DNA of 64,000 bases from Polynucleobacter rarus (GCF_003072505.1 NZ_NTGB01000001.1:2095955-2159954), one strand, 5' to 3'; positions 17,397 to 27,349 are shown, counted from the stretch's first letter. Numbers and translations are program-made. The notes: generated by a model not told the origin, from the sequence alone.

Positions 17397-18395
17397 TTAC
17401 ATTTTGCTCAATGCGTTTTGGTAATGTCTCAGATCCACTAAAGGAGTTGGATCTAATGGTTTAGCTTTTTCAAATGCTGCACGGATTTCTAATAAATTCT
17501 TAAAGCCAGCTTCAGAAAATTTTGCATCTTTGTCTAAGCCAAATCCAGTCGTTACTAGAGTTTGATAAGAGGCTTCGATAATCTCTGGTGGTTGCTTCAT
17601 ATTTTTTTGCAAAATACTGATGACTTCATTTTTGTTCTTTGGATCAAGGCCGAACCGAACAGCTTTTACCCAAGCAGTAATGTATTTTTCAACTGTTTGA
17701 CGATGACTATCAATCCAAGGTCTTAAAGCAAACATGCCTTGACCTTGATAAGGCCCTACAAAATCAACCATTCGGCCAAGGCTATGTAAGCCTGCTTTTT
17801 TAGCTTCAAAAGAAAACGGTGGATTCAGTGTTGAGGCGCCGCTATCTTCAGGATTTTTCAACATTTCTTCTAAGCGCAGACCTGTGCGGCCAACTATTTT
17901 TAAACTAAATTCAGATTCCTTAACGCCGGCGAGACTCAAAGCACGAATCGCTTGTAAAGCATAAGCAGTATTAGGAGCGTCTACTAAAAGCTTTTTACCA
18001 CGCATATCCTGCATCGTTTTAATATTGGGTTGAACAAATAGTTCATTCATACTGCTATCACCACCCATCAAAATAACGGAGGGGCTGCCTGTCTGCACCA
18101 CAATTGCTACCGAATTATCAACGGCTGAATGAGCAATTTGAAACTTACCATTGATTAATCCATTTCGTAAATCATCAGAATTCATGGTTAAGGTGACATT
18201 AATATCTAAGCCTTGCTCAAGAAAAAAACCTCTCTCCTGAGCAACCCATAAAGGTAAATTTTGTGCTCCAGGGAATACAGTAATCTTCAGCGCTTCAAGA
18301 CTTTGATTTTGAGCATGAACAATTTGTCCAAAAAAAAGTGAAATAACCAATGTAATTCCACCGATAAAGCCTCTTAAAAATAAAGCTGATTGCAT
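17397..18395 (-). CDS. NMT1/SsuA-like periplasmic substrate-binding protein
   Basis: 332 aa with a Sec signal peptide ending near QIVHAQN. The mature start is typical of the NMT1/THI5/SsuA family (ALKITVFPGAQNLPLWVAQE, RGFFLEQGLDINVTLTMNSD, IVVQTGSPSVILMGGDS, MQDMRGKKLLVDAPNTAYA). Such proteins feed ABC importers of sulfonates, nitrate, thiamine precursors or aromatics. No ABC permease or ATPase gene is nearby, so the receptor is an orphan. It is divergent from the PrpB-like operon and upstream of the CMD-like gene. Confidence 0.8.
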   Translation of the reverse strand: MQSALFLRGFIGGITLVISLFFGQIVHAQNQSLEALKITVFPGAQNLPLWVAQERGFFLEQGLDINVTLTMNSDDLRNGLINGKFQIAHSAVDNSVAIVVQTGSPSVILMGGDSSMNELFVQPNIKTMQDMRGKKLLVDAPNTAYALQAIRALSLAGVKESEFSLKIVGRTGLRLEEMLKNPEDSGASTLNPPFSFEAKKAGLHSLGRMVDFVGPYQGQGMFALRPWIDSHRQTVEKYITAWVKAVRFGLDPKNKNEVISILQKNMKQPPEIIEASYQTLVTTGFGLDKDAKFSEAGFKNLLEIRAAFEKAKPLDPTPLVDLRHYQNALSKM

Positions 18396-18508
18396 ACTGT
18401 CCCTTATGTTGAATGATTCGTTAAATGATACATCACTAAACTTGGATTCAAAAGTGTCAAGTTGTATACTAGTGTTATTCTAAGACTAATAATTTCTATC
18501 TAAATACT

Positions 18509-19390
18509 ATGAGACAGACATCAGCCGGTAAAGCATTCAAAGACGCTCTTCATATAGAAACTCCACTTCAAATTATTGGCGCGATTAATGCTAATCACGC
18601 CCTACTCGCTCAAAAAGCAGGTTACAAAGCAATTTATCTCTCCGGCGGAGGCGTTTCAGCTGGTTCCTTAGGTCTGCCTGATTTAGGGATTTCTCAGTTG
18701 GAAGATGTTCTGATTGACGCAAGACGCATCACGGATGTTTGTGATTTGCCATTGCTCGTAGATATTGATACCGGGTTTGGTTCTTCAGCTTTTAATATTG
18801 CACGTACGATTCGCTCTCTTGAAAAAGTGGGCGTTGCAGCCGTGCATATGGAAGATCAAGTGGGCGCTAAACGTTGTGGTCATCGACCAAATAAAGAACT
18901 TGTCACAACGTCAGAAATGGTAGACCGCATTAAAGCTGCAGTTGACGCCCGTACCGACCCCGATTTTATTGTGATGGCAAGAACCGATGCGATTGCTTCT
19001 GAAGGATTAGATGCTGCAATTGAGCGCTCACAACGCTATGTTGAGGGTGGGGCTGATATGATTTTTGCAGAGGCTGTAACCAACCTCGTTGACTTTGCAA
19101 AATTCAAAGCAGCTACGAAGGTTCCTGTTTTAGCCAATATTACAGAATTTGGCAAAACCCCCATATTTACCCTCGAAGAGTTAAGATCAGTTGGAGTTGA
19201 TATCGCTTTGTACCCCTTATCCGCTTTTAGGGCAATGAACAAAGCAGCTGATAATGTCTATCGCACCATTCGTGCGCAGGGGACTCAACAAACATTGATA
19301 GAGCAAATGCAAACACGTGAAGAACTTTACGCGAGCATCAACTATCATGCTTTCGAGCAAAAGTTAGATTCTATGTTTAAAAAGGACTAA
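18509..19390 (+). CDS. prpB: PrpB-like 2-methylisocitrate lyase
   Basis: 293 aa, the PrpB length, of the isocitrate lyase/PEP mutase superfamily. The catalytic loop [10 protein letters not shown] at 121-130 is the methylisocitrate-lyase form; [11 protein letters not shown] holds the metal Asp residues, and VHMEDQ and MARTDA follow. It would cleave 2-methylisocitrate to pyruvate and succinate, or a close 2-alkylmalate. It heads a seven-gene plus-strand operon; prpF follows after 4 bp. No ribosome site precedes the ATG. There is no methylcitrate synthase gene nearby, so the physiological substrate is open. Confidence 0.88.
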   Translation: MRQTSAGKAFKDALHIETPLQIIGAINANHALLAQKAGYKAIYLSGGGVSAGSLGLPDLGISQLEDVLIDARRITDVCDLPLLVDIDTGFGSSAFNIARTIRSLEKVGVAAVHMEDQVGAKRCGHRPNKELVTTSEMVDRIKAAVDARTDPDFIVMARTDAIASEGLDAAIERSQRYVEGGADMIFAEAVTNLVDFAKFKAATKVPVLANITEFGKTPIFTLEELRSVGVDIALYPLSAFRAMNKAADNVYRTIRAQGTQQTLIEQMQTREELYASINYHAFEQKLDSMFKKD

Positions 19391-19394
19391 GTAC

Positions 19395-20564
19395 ATGTTG
19401 CCCGAAAAAATTCCAGCCATATTTATGCGCGGTGGAACAAGTAAGGCTCTCATGTTTCATCGAAAAGACTTACCTGATCAGCCCTCTTGGGATCAATTAT
19501 TTTTATCCTTGTTGGGTAGTCCAGATCCTTACATGAGACAGTTAAACGGGATGGGTGGTGGCGTTTCTTCCTTATCCAAGGTTGCCGTCCTTGAAAAATC
19601 AAATCGCCCTGATGCTGATATTGATTACACTTTTGGTCAGGTCATGATCAATGAAAAAAAAGTAGATTACAGCGGTAACTGTGGCAATATTTCCTCAGCA
19701 GTAGGTCCCTTTGCTGTGTCTGAGGGTCTTGTCAAGGCAGTAGAAGGTGAAAACACAATTCGTATTTTTAACACCAATACTAAAAAAATTATTCATAGTG
19801 TTTTTGAAGTTCGAAATGGTAAGCCCTTAGTGATTGGTGATCTAGAAATTCCTGGTGTAGCAGGAACAAATGCACCCATTCGTTTGGATTTTTTAAATCC
19901 TGGTGGTGCAACAACGGGTAAATTATTACCTACTGGAAACCTCACTGACACTTTAGAAATAACTGGGATTGGCTCAATTCGAGTCACGATGATTGACGCT
20001 GCCAATGCTTGTGTATTTGTACAAGCAAAAGATATTGGTTTACGCGGAGATGAATTTCCTAATGAGTTAAATCAACGCCCCGAGATTCTTGATCTTTTGC
20101 AAGAAATTCGTCTCCAAGCTTCGGTAAAAATGGGAATTAGTAAAAACATAAGTGAAGCTTCTCAAATTAAATCCGTACCCTATGTAGGTTTTGTAAGTCC
20201 TGCAAAAAACAGTTCAACAATTAGTAATAGTCCAATTGATGGCGCAAAAATTGACCTGATAGCGAGAGCTATTTCTAATGGCCAACCCCACCTTGCCTTA
20301 CCCTTAACCGTTTCCTTATGTCTTGGTGTTGCAGCCAAAATGCCCGGCAGTATCGTCGCAGATGTCCTACAGAATCAAAAAACTCAAACTGAAGAAACAG
20401 GGCAGGCAATTCGCATTGGTATGCCGTCTGGCATTTTGACAGTTGGTGCGCAGGTGAGTAACACCACTGCAGGGTGGGTTGCCCAAAAAGGTAGCTTTTA
20501 TAGAACAGCGCGACGTTTATTTGAAGGCTTTGTTTATCCTCAAGTCGATATGGATAACCCTTAA
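19395..20564 (+). CDS. prpF: PrpF-family isomerase
   Basis: 389 aa, the length of PrpF (2-methylaconitate cis-trans isomerase, diaminopimelate-epimerase fold). Family blocks are IPAIFMRGGTSKALMFHRKD, GMGGGVSSLSKVAVL, YSGNCGNISSAVGPFAV (conserved Cys region) and NPGGATTGKLLPTGN. AAAGGA lies 8 bases before the ATG. It sits between prpB and a Bug receptor gene with almost no gaps. Within the operon it may shift a double bond in an unsaturated tricarboxylate; a methylaconitate role is the known activity for PrpF. Confidence 0.87.
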   Translation: MLPEKIPAIFMRGGTSKALMFHRKDLPDQPSWDQLFLSLLGSPDPYMRQLNGMGGGVSSLSKVAVLEKSNRPDADIDYTFGQVMINEKKVDYSGNCGNISSAVGPFAVSEGLVKAVEGENTIRIFNTNTKKIIHSVFEVRNGKPLVIGDLEIPGVAGTNAPIRLDFLNPGGATTGKLLPTGNLTDTLEITGIGSIRVTMIDAANACVFVQAKDIGLRGDEFPNELNQRPEILDLLQEIRLQASVKMGISKNISEASQIKSVPYVGFVSPAKNSSTISNSPIDGAKIDLIARAISNGQPHLALPLTVSLCLGVAAKMPGSIVADVLQNQKTQTEETGQAIRIGMPSGILTVGAQVSNTTAGWVAQKGSFYRTARRLFEGFVYPQVDMDNP

Positions 20565-20565
20565 A

Positions 20566-21552
20566 ATGCTCAATCTGAACTTTCTTAAGCATTTCTTCAT
20601 TATTAGCCTAACCATAATTAGTTCTAGTTACCTGCCCAGCTTTGCCGTAGAGTATCCTAGTAAACCCATCAAAATGATTGTTCCTTTCGCACCCGGTGGC
20701 GGTAATGATGCCATCGGACGCGTAATAGCAAAAAATCTGGGTGAGCTACTTGGGCAAACGGTGATTGTTGATAATAAGGCGGGTGCTGGGGGACGACTTG
20801 GTGTAGAAAGTGGCGTTAAAGCGGATGCTGATGGTTATACGATCCTTTTGATCTCGAATAGTTATGCAGCAAACCCGAGTCTTTTTAAAATCAACTTTGA
20901 TCCCATTAAAGACATTACACCCATTGGCCTCATCGCTAAAACTCCTTTACTGCTTGCGGTAAGAAAAGATTTACCAGTCAATTCGGTTAATGAACTCATT
21001 CAATATGCAAAAGCAAATCCAGGTAAATTGTCTTATGCGTCCTCGGGACAAGGTGGGATTTCGCACTTATCTACTGAACTTTTTTTGAAACAAGCTGGCA
21101 TTCAAATGATGCATATTCCTTACAAGGGAACTGCTCCCGCAATTACTGATATTGTGGGCGGCGTCACTGATGTTTTCTTTAGTACTACCGGCGCAGCACT
21201 ACCCTATTTACAAGCTAAAAAACTGAAGGTAATTGCTGTATCTACTAATACACGCAGTGCTGTCGAGCCCCAGATTCCAACTGTTGCCGAGTCAGGTTTA
21301 CCAGGCTACGGAGTAACCGTATGGTACGCCTTAGTAGGTCCTAAAAATTTACCGCCTGAGATTTTAAAAAAACTAAATCTCGCTTTAACAGCAGCTGTAG
21401 TAGATAAAAAAACTCTTGAATTATTTAAGGCAACTGGAGATGTGGCTTCTCCTAGTAGTCCTGACGAGTTACAGTCGATTATTTTTGATGAGGTCAATCT
21501 CTGGAAAAAAGTAGTATCAGAAGCTCAAATCAAAGTTGACTCAGCGCAGTAA
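20566..21552 (+). CDS. Bug/TctC-family periplasmic binding protein
   Basis: 328 aa from the ATG at 20566, one base after the prpF stop; a longer frame from 20479 lies inside prpF and is not used. The signal peptide runs to about SSSYLPSFAV. Family signs: YPSKPIKMIVPFAPGGGNDA, DADGYTILLISNS, PYKGTAPAITDIVGG. Tight coupling to prpF suggests its ligand is the substrate of this operon, perhaps a tricarboxylate or branched dicarboxylate. Two 12-bp AGTAAAAGAAAT copies straddle the stop codon. Confidence 0.92.
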   Translation: MLNLNFLKHFFIISLTIISSSYLPSFAVEYPSKPIKMIVPFAPGGGNDAIGRVIAKNLGELLGQTVIVDNKAGAGGRLGVESGVKADADGYTILLISNSYAANPSLFKINFDPIKDITPIGLIAKTPLLLAVRKDLPVNSVNELIQYAKANPGKLSYASSGQGGISHLSTELFLKQAGIQMMHIPYKGTAPAITDIVGGVTDVFFSTTGAALPYLQAKKLKVIAVSTNTRSAVEPQIPTVAESGLPGYGVTVWYALVGPKNLPPEILKKLNLALTAAVVDKKTLELFKATGDVASPSSPDELQSIIFDEVNLWKKVVSEAQIKVDSAQ

Positions 21553-21600
21553 AAGAAATCGTAGTAAAAGAAATATTAACTAGAAGAAAACGAAACAAAT

Positions 21601-22683
21601 ATGCAAACAAAAATACCTTGTGTCATTATGCGTGGCGGTACATCACGCGGTCCTTTTTTTAACACAAAAGACCTACCTAAAGATATCGCTAAAAGAGATG
21701 AAGTTCTATTAGCAGTCATGGGCTCGCCACATGAATATCAAGTGGACGGTATTGGTGGTGGGACACCCTTCACTAGTAAGGTCGCCATGATTAGTAAATC
21801 AGAGCGTCCTGGTATTGATGTGGACTATTTATTTGCTCAAGTTATTGTGAATGAAAAGATAGTTGATACCAAACCCAATTGTGGCAATATGCTTGGCGCA
21901 GTAGGTCCATTTGCGATTGAACAAGGATTAATTCCGGCCACTGAAGGCACAACTTTAGTGACTATCTATAACGTCAATACTGGCGCAGTAGTAGAAGCGA
22001 TCGTCCAAACACCAGGAGGTGTTGTCAACTATGCAGGCAATGTCAGTATTGACGGCGTCCCTGGCACTGCAGCCCCCATCCTACTTAATTTTAAAAGTGC
22101 AATTGGCTCAGTGACGGGTAAGTTATTACCGACTGGTAATGTGGTCGATATGATCGACGGGGTTGCGGTCAGTTGTATTGATGTAGCCATGCCTATGATT
22201 CATATTCATGCAAAGGATTTAGGTAAAACTGGTCATGAAACTCCTGCTGAACTGGATGGTGATAAAGCGTTTATGGCGCGCATGGAAGCTATCCGACTCA
22301 AAGCTGGCTTACTTATGGGGCTCGGTGACGTATCAAAAATGGTAGTCCCTAAAGTAGGCCTCTTGTCAGTCCCCGAGCATGGTGGCACGATTACTTCTAG
22401 ATATTTTGTACCCTACTCTTGTCATAAAGCGCATGCTGTCACAGGTGCGGTATGTGTAGCATCTGCTTGTGCGATTCCAGGCACAGTAGCATCTATTTTG
22501 TCAGGTGTTTCGGCTCATGGCCCGCAAGGCATGATCGACATCGAACATCCTTCTGGAAAAATCACAATTGATTTGGATGCTGATTTCACTATCCAAGAAC
22601 CCCTCATGAGGAGAGCTGCCTTAGTTCGAACAGCAAGACTCGTTATGGAAGGTAATTTACTCGTACCATCGGGTATTCTTTAA
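21601..22683 (+). CDS. PrpF-fold isomerase, 4-oxalomesaconate tautomerase-like
   Basis: 360 aa, a second PrpF-fold isomerase but shorter than the PrpF at 19395 and with features seen in GalD of Pseudomonas putida (4-oxalomesaconate tautomerase): PCVIMRGGTSRGPFFNTKDL, VDGIGGGTPFTSKVAM, KPNCGNMLGAVGPFAIE and GKLLPTGNVVD. GalD works in gallate/protocatechuate 4,5-cleavage. The LigI-like gene at 54895 would suit the same pathway, but the ring-cleavage enzymes are not in the window. It lies in the middle of the prpB operon. Function at family level is firm, substrate inferred. Confidence 0.8.
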   Translation: MQTKIPCVIMRGGTSRGPFFNTKDLPKDIAKRDEVLLAVMGSPHEYQVDGIGGGTPFTSKVAMISKSERPGIDVDYLFAQVIVNEKIVDTKPNCGNMLGAVGPFAIEQGLIPATEGTTLVTIYNVNTGAVVEAIVQTPGGVVNYAGNVSIDGVPGTAAPILLNFKSAIGSVTGKLLPTGNVVDMIDGVAVSCIDVAMPMIHIHAKDLGKTGHETPAELDGDKAFMARMEAIRLKAGLLMGLGDVSKMVVPKVGLLSVPEHGGTITSRYFVPYSCHKAHAVTGAVCVASACAIPGTVASILSGVSAHGPQGMIDIEHPSGKITIDLDADFTIQEPLMRRAALVRTARLVMEGNLLVPSGIL

Positions 22684-22695
22684 TTAAGGAAAATT

Positions 22696-23517
22696 ATGCA
22701 TACAGAGTTAATCACCATTAAAACAGACACTCTTTCTTTAGAGGGCGTTTTCTATACCCCTGAAGGTCCTATTAAAAATGCCATTATTTATTTCCATGGC
22801 AATACGATGAATTTTTACACAGGAGGAGCAAGATTTTTACCGCCTACCTTGACACAATCAGGATATGCTTTTTTAGCCTTTAATCGTCGCGGACATGATG
22901 TTTTGTCAACACGCAACAGTCGTATCGCTGAAGGTGGTGCATTTCAGACTGTCGCAGAATCACTGAGCGATCACGAATACGCGGCAAAGTGGCTAGCAGA
23001 AAAGGGTTTTGAAAATCCGATTGTGATGGGTCATAGTTATGGTGGTATGTTGGCGACAAGGTTTGTCGCTGATCACCCCAATACGCCGGCATTAGTTCTC
23101 CTGTCCGCAGGTAAAGGTGGTCGTGACCAAGATCAAGTCCCTGGTACGGAGAAGCTCTTTTCGATGGACAAGGGCCCTGAGCTAATAAAGCAAGCTAATG
23201 AACTCGTTGCTCTTGGCAAACCCAAAGATTTAATGTTGATGCCAGGTTGGTGGTATGTTATCTCCGCAGAAAGCTACTTAGATCGTCTGCAAAATGTGCC
23301 AGATACCATTGCTTTAGCAGCAAAAATCCATTGTCCAGTACTAGCAATCAGAGGGGATATGGAAGATGTGCATCGATATCCAGCTGAAGATTTTGCCAAA
23401 GCCTGTGCTGGAAATTGTGATGTAGAAATCATTGAAAATTGTGATCACTTTTACAACCAACAAGAAGATGTTGTTGCTAATTTGATTGATCAATGGCTGC
23501 AAAATCAACTGAAATAA
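22696..23517 (+). CDS. Alpha/beta hydrolase
   Basis: 273 aa without signal peptide. The oxyanion region is IIYFHGNTMNFYTGG, the nucleophile elbow VMGHSYGGMLATRF, the acid probably AIRGDMEDVHR and the histidine IENCDHFYNQQ. AAGGAAA lies 5 bases before the ATG, and the gap to the isomerase gene is 12 bp. A cytoplasmic esterase, lactonase or C-C hydrolase in the same operon as the PrpF-fold enzymes; the substrate is unknown. Confidence 0.8.
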   Translation: MHTELITIKTDTLSLEGVFYTPEGPIKNAIIYFHGNTMNFYTGGARFLPPTLTQSGYAFLAFNRRGHDVLSTRNSRIAEGGAFQTVAESLSDHEYAAKWLAEKGFENPIVMGHSYGGMLATRFVADHPNTPALVLLSAGKGGRDQDQVPGTEKLFSMDKGPELIKQANELVALGKPKDLMLMPGWWYVISAESYLDRLQNVPDTIALAAKIHCPVLAIRGDMEDVHRYPAEDFAKACAGNCDVEIIENCDHFYNQQEDVVANLIDQWLQNQLK

Positions 23518-23568
23518 AGAACTTAGCAGAATCCTTCAACTTGAATAATTTAGAAGATTGGAAACATC

Positions 23569-24561
23569 ATGACGCAACTAATCAGCAATCAAAATAGCTT
23601 CGATTCACTCTCTAGCAAATGGCTTTTCCTAAAAGCAAGTTTGTTAGCCTTAACTTCTAGTCTTTTATTTATTAACCTTAGTCACGCACAATCCACTGCT
23701 AGCGAATCTGTTCCTCATTACAATCCCAAAGCAAATTTCGAAATAAAAATTACAGAAATACCATACCGCACCAACGCAAGTGGCAGAGTACTGAAGGCAC
23801 GGATTTATGAACCGGTTGGTAAGGGTCCGTTTCCGACAATGGTTGATTTTCATGGTGGTGCTTGGAATAATAAAGATCGCTTTGCTGAAGAACCGATGGA
23901 TCGGGCAATTGCCAAAAGTGGCGTCTTAGTCGTAGCAGTTGATTTAACCTTAGCAGGTGATGCACCTTATCCAGCGAATGTGCAAGATGCAAGTTATGCC
24001 ATTCGGTGGGTTAAACATCATGCACCTCAGTGGCATGGTGATTCTAAAAAAATTGGTATTTACGGCAGTTCCAGTGGCGGACACGTTGCTCAACTATTAG
24101 CTTTAAGGCCAAATGATCCTCGTTATAACGCCATCGTTTTAGAGCAAAACCCCAAAATTGATACCAGCATCGCCTACGTTGCAACGCGCTCGCCGATTAG
24201 TGATCCATTTGGTCGATTTGCCAATGCAACCCGTTTGAAAAGGGATCGGATGATTAATAATCATTACACCTATTTCAAACCATTTGAAACCATTCATGAA
24301 GCCAATCCGCAAGAAATCTTAGACCGTAATGAGCCTCACGGTAAACTCCCTCCCTTCCTTCTCATGTATGGTGATTTAGACGATAACGTCTTGCCAGTTT
24401 TACAGGAGAAGTTTACCGCAGCGTATCGCCGGGCAGGTGGGGAAATTCAACTGCGTGAGTTTAAAGACAGTGAGCATGAATGGGTTGCTAAAGAAAGTGC
24501 CCAAACTGATCTAGCTCGTGCAACGGTAAAAGCCTTTATTGCAAAACAATATCCAAGGTAA
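23569..24561 (+). CDS. Exported esterase of the HSL-like alpha/beta hydrolase family
   Basis: 330 aa with an N-terminal hydrophobic segment ending near NLSHAQS, so probably secreted to the periplasm. The hormone-sensitive-lipase signature FHGGAWNNKD (oxyanion hole) precedes the nucleophile elbow YGSSSGGHVAQLL; the acid is in YGDLDDNVLP and the histidine in DSEHEWVA. It may release an acid from an ester outside the cytoplasm, which the Bug receptor encoded 80 bp downstream could then bind. This coupling is inference. Confidence 0.8.
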   Translation: MTQLISNQNSFDSLSSKWLFLKASLLALTSSLLFINLSHAQSTASESVPHYNPKANFEIKITEIPYRTNASGRVLKARIYEPVGKGPFPTMVDFHGGAWNNKDRFAEEPMDRAIAKSGVLVVAVDLTLAGDAPYPANVQDASYAIRWVKHHAPQWHGDSKKIGIYGSSSGGHVAQLLALRPNDPRYNAIVLEQNPKIDTSIAYVATRSPISDPFGRFANATRLKRDRMINNHYTYFKPFETIHEANPQEILDRNEPHGKLPPFLLMYGDLDDNVLPVLQEKFTAAYRRAGGEIQLREFKDSEHEWVAKESAQTDLARATVKAFIAKQYPR

Positions 24562-24641
24562 GTTTCCTCGTTAATCCCTATGTGATTTTTTGAAAAAATA
24601 GGTATATTGAAAGAACTAATCTTTAAATTAAGGACTAAAGA

Positions 24642-25649
24642 ATGCATTTTCCAAAATGGCTAATCGGCTCACTACTACTTTTAAATATTGGTACGCATAG
24701 TAATTTAGTTAGTGCCCAAGAAAAATTTCCAAATCGACCAATTCGATTTGTGATTCCCTTTCCTGCCGCGGGAGCTACCGATAATATTGCCCGGCCACTT
24801 GCAGCGGAACTCGCTAATAGTGCTGGTTGGAATGTCATCATCGAAAATAAGCCCGGCGCTGGTGCAAATATTGGCGCTGACTTTGTTGCTAAGTCACCTG
24901 CCGATGGTTACACCTGGTTAATGGCCTCTGTTGGCACCCATGGTATTAATCCGCCACTGTATAACCAAGGTAATTACCGCCTGCCCTTTGATCCAGTAGC
25001 CGATTTCAGAGCCATCACTTTAGTGGCAGAGTTGCCCAATGTACTCGTTGTTAATCCTGATTTTGCAGAAAAACATAAGATTAATAACGTCAAGGATTTG
25101 ATAGCTTACGCCAAGGCTAATCCAGGCAAAGTCAACATGGCTTCAAGTGGTAGTGGCACTTCCATCCATATGGCTGGTGAGCTCTTTAAAAGTATGACGA
25201 AAACCTACATGTTGCATTTACCTTATAAGGGTAGTAGCCCAGCGCTAACGGATCTCATGGCGGGTAATACCGATATCATGTTTGATAATTTACCTTCTTC
25301 GATTAATTTTATTCGCGCAGGCAAGTTAAAACCCCTCGCAGTGACGAGTGCAAAGCGCTCACCACTCTTTCCAGATTTACCAACGATTGCTGAAGCTGGC
25401 GACCTACCAGGTTATGAGGCCACCTCTTGGTTCGGTGTAGTGATTCCGGCCAAAACGCCTAAAGATGTTGCTGACCGAATTTCTGCAGAAGTCATTAAAG
25501 CTGTTAAGAGCCAAAGTGTGAAAGAAAAATTCTCTGCGATGGGCGCAAATCCAGTAGGAAATACGAATGAACAATTTAGCGACTACATTAAAAACGAAAT
25601 CGCTAAATGGACAAAAGTTGTTAAAGACTCTGGTGCAAAAGTAGAGTAA
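24642..25649 (+). CDS. Bug/TctC-family periplasmic binding protein
   Basis: 335 aa. Signal peptide to about NLVSAQE, then [34 protein letters not shown] and [25 protein letters not shown] precedes the ATG. It is the last gene of the plus-strand operon begun by prpB and is the second Bug receptor in that operon. A long inverted repeat (25660-25708) follows its stop. Ligand unknown. Confidence 0.92.
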   Translation: MHFPKWLIGSLLLLNIGTHSNLVSAQEKFPNRPIRFVIPFPAAGATDNIARPLAAELANSAGWNVIIENKPGAGANIGADFVAKSPADGYTWLMASVGTHGINPPLYNQGNYRLPFDPVADFRAITLVAELPNVLVVNPDFAEKHKINNVKDLIAYAKANPGKVNMASSGSGTSIHMAGELFKSMTKTYMLHLPYKGSSPALTDLMAGNTDIMFDNLPSSINFIRAGKLKPLAVTSAKRSPLFPDLPTIAEAGDLPGYEATSWFGVVIPAKTPKDVADRISAEVIKAVKSQSVKEKFSAMGANPVGNTNEQFSDYIKNEIAKWTKVVKDSGAKVE

Positions 25650-25659
25650 TCAAAACATT

Positions 25660-25708
25660 CCAACTAAAACATTACCAATGATTAAAGCTCTTGTAATGTT
25701 TTGGTTGG
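25660..25708. terminator. Long inverted repeat at a convergent gene junction
   Basis: Arms of 16 bp (25660-25675 and 25693-25708) pair with one mismatch around a 17-base loop. The right arm lies in the last codons of the TPP enzyme gene, the left arm just past the Bug gene. A T-run is lacking, so it may be a bidirectional stabilising hairpin rather than a classic terminator. Confidence 0.5.
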
Positions 25709-27349
25709 CGTAATGGCATTCGGTTCAGTAATCAGTTCAATCAAAGCACCCTGGCCGTGTGCAATCGCATCCTGTAAGGCTGGGAAAAACTCCTCAGTCT
25801 TCGTTACTCGGTAACCCTGCATATCAAAACTTTTTGCTAGTAAGACAAAATCAGGATTCGTTAAGAAGGTGCCAGAGACGCGTTGCTTGTATTCTCGCTC
25901 TTGATGCATCCGGATAGTACCGTACATCCCGTTATTGAGAATAATCACAATCGGTTTTGCTTGATACTTCATACCCGTTGCGAGTTCCTGAATATTCATC
26001 ATGACATCCCCATCACCAGCAATACAGACGACAGTTCGGTCTGGCATCGCAATTTTCGCCACAATGGCGGCAGGTAAACCATAACCCATCGAACCATTAG
26101 CTGGGGCTAATTGTGTTTTAAATCCGCTATATGAATAATAACGATGTAACCAAGTCGTAAAGTTTCCGGCACCATTGGTGATGATGGTATCTTTTGGTAA
26201 AACCTCATTCAGTCTTGTGAAAATTTCAGCTAATTGAATATTCCCGACGATGGGTAGTGGTACTTGAAAAGCCTCTTGATCACGACGAGCCTGTACATAC
26301 CACTCCGTATTTTTTTGGAGTTTCAAATTAGCAGCTATTAAGTGTTTTACAAAATGGGTTGGAGCACAATTGAGGGCCACAGTCGGTTGATAAACAAAGC
26401 CTAACTCATTTGCTCCAGGATGCACATGGATCATCGCTTGTTTTGGCTGAGGCACTGTAAACAGGGTATAGCCTAGTGTGGTGATCTCGCCTAATCGATC
26501 ACCAATCACTAAAACTACATCCGCATCCGTAACCCGCTGTACCAATTTGGGATTAATACCAAGTCCTAAAAATCCAGCGTAGGCAGGGCTTTCATTATCG
26601 ATTAAATCTTGATAACGAAAAGAGCTAACAACTGGAATTTGCTGATCTTCAGCAAAGCGCTGAAGATCAGCACAACTACTAGCGTCCCAAGAACTTCCGC
26701 CTAGAACAATGATCGGATTTTTAGCCTTCTCAAGTAATTCTTGTGCATGTGCAAATGCATCGATATCCACACCTGGCTGAACCCGGTGAGCTTGCTGTGA
26801 AACGTGATCAGGTCCTAGGCTTGACAAAATATCCTCAGGCAGGGCTAACACGACGGGTCCCATACGTCCTGACTGCGCCAAATGAAATGCTTTAGAGACG
26901 TATTCATTGATACGGTCTACTCGATCAATGCTACCGACCCATTTAGCGCATTGGCTATAGGTTTGCCGAAAATCCATTTCTTGAAAGGCTTCTCGTTCAA
27001 TCATCTCTGAGCTAACTTGACCGACAAAAACGACCATTGGGGTTGAGTCTTGATATGCCGTATGGACTCCTACCATCGCATTGGATGCACCAGGTCCACG
27101 AGTTACCATCAGAACACCGACCTTACCTGTCAATTTAGCGTAAGCATCCGCCATATAAGCCGCACCGCCCTCTTGCCGGCAGGTGACAAATTCGATTTGA
27201 TTCTGTTGGTCATACAAACCATCAAGCAGCGCTAAAAAACTCTCGCCAGGCACTCCAAAGGCATATTCAACTCCTTGGCTTGCTAATGCATTGGCTAAAA
27301 TCTTTCCACCATGAATCTCAGGCTTATTTGGCATATCAGTCTCATTCAT
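25682..27349 (-). CDS. Thiamine-pyrophosphate enzyme (acetolactate synthase-like)
   Basis: 555 aa, the length of the ALS/POX/benzoylformate decarboxylase family. The N-terminal PYR domain has YAFGVPGESFLALLDG and CRQEGGAAYMADAYAKLTG with the catalytic Glu. The C-terminal domain has the TPP motif GDGDVMMNIQELATG through ILNNGMYGTIR. Residues about 200-330 form the middle domain. It could make or break a C-C bond next to a keto group; catabolic rather than ALS function is likely, since no regulatory subunit gene is adjacent. It is divergent from the FAH-family gene. A perfect 13-bp hairpin lies at 26641-26671. Met6 is an alternative start. Confidence 0.85.
   Translation of the reverse strand: MNETDMPNKPEIHGGKILANALASQGVEYAFGVPGESFLALLDGLYDQQNQIEFVTCRQEGGAAYMADAYAKLTGKVGVLMVTRGPGASNAMVGVHTAYQDSTPMVVFVGQVSSEMIEREAFQEMDFRQTYSQCAKWVGSIDRVDRINEYVSKAFHLAQSGRMGPVVLALPEDILSSLGPDHVSQQAHRVQPGVDIDAFAHAQELLEKAKNPIIVLGGSSWDASSCADLQRFAEDQQIPVVSSFRYQDLIDNESPAYAGFLGLGINPKLVQRVTDADVVLVIGDRLGEITTLGYTLFTVPQPKQAMIHVHPGANELGFVYQPTVALNCAPTHFVKHLIAANLKLQKNTEWYVQARRDQEAFQVPLPIVGNIQLAEIFTRLNEVLPKDTIITNGAGNFTTWLHRYYSYSGFKTQLAPANGSMGYGLPAAIVAKIAMPDRTVVCIAGDGDVMMNIQELATGMKYQAKPIVIILNNGMYGTIRMHQEREYKQRVSGTFLTNPDFVLLAKSFDMQGYRVTKTEEFFPALQDAIAHGQGALIELITEPNAITPTKTLQEL
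26641..26671. repeat. Perfect 13-bp hairpin inside the TPP enzyme gene
   Basis: GCTGATCTTCAGC and GCTGAAGATCAGC are exact complements around a 5-base AAAGC loop, in coding DNA for the middle domain. It could be a chance result of codon choice at a Gln/Asp-rich stretch, or a functional mRNA or DNA structure. Confidence 0.7.

Noticed and set aside
20479..20565. N-terminal extension of the Bug receptor at 20566
   Set aside because: It would overlap prpF coding sequence and place the signal peptide internally; the ATG at 20566 gives a normal export signal.
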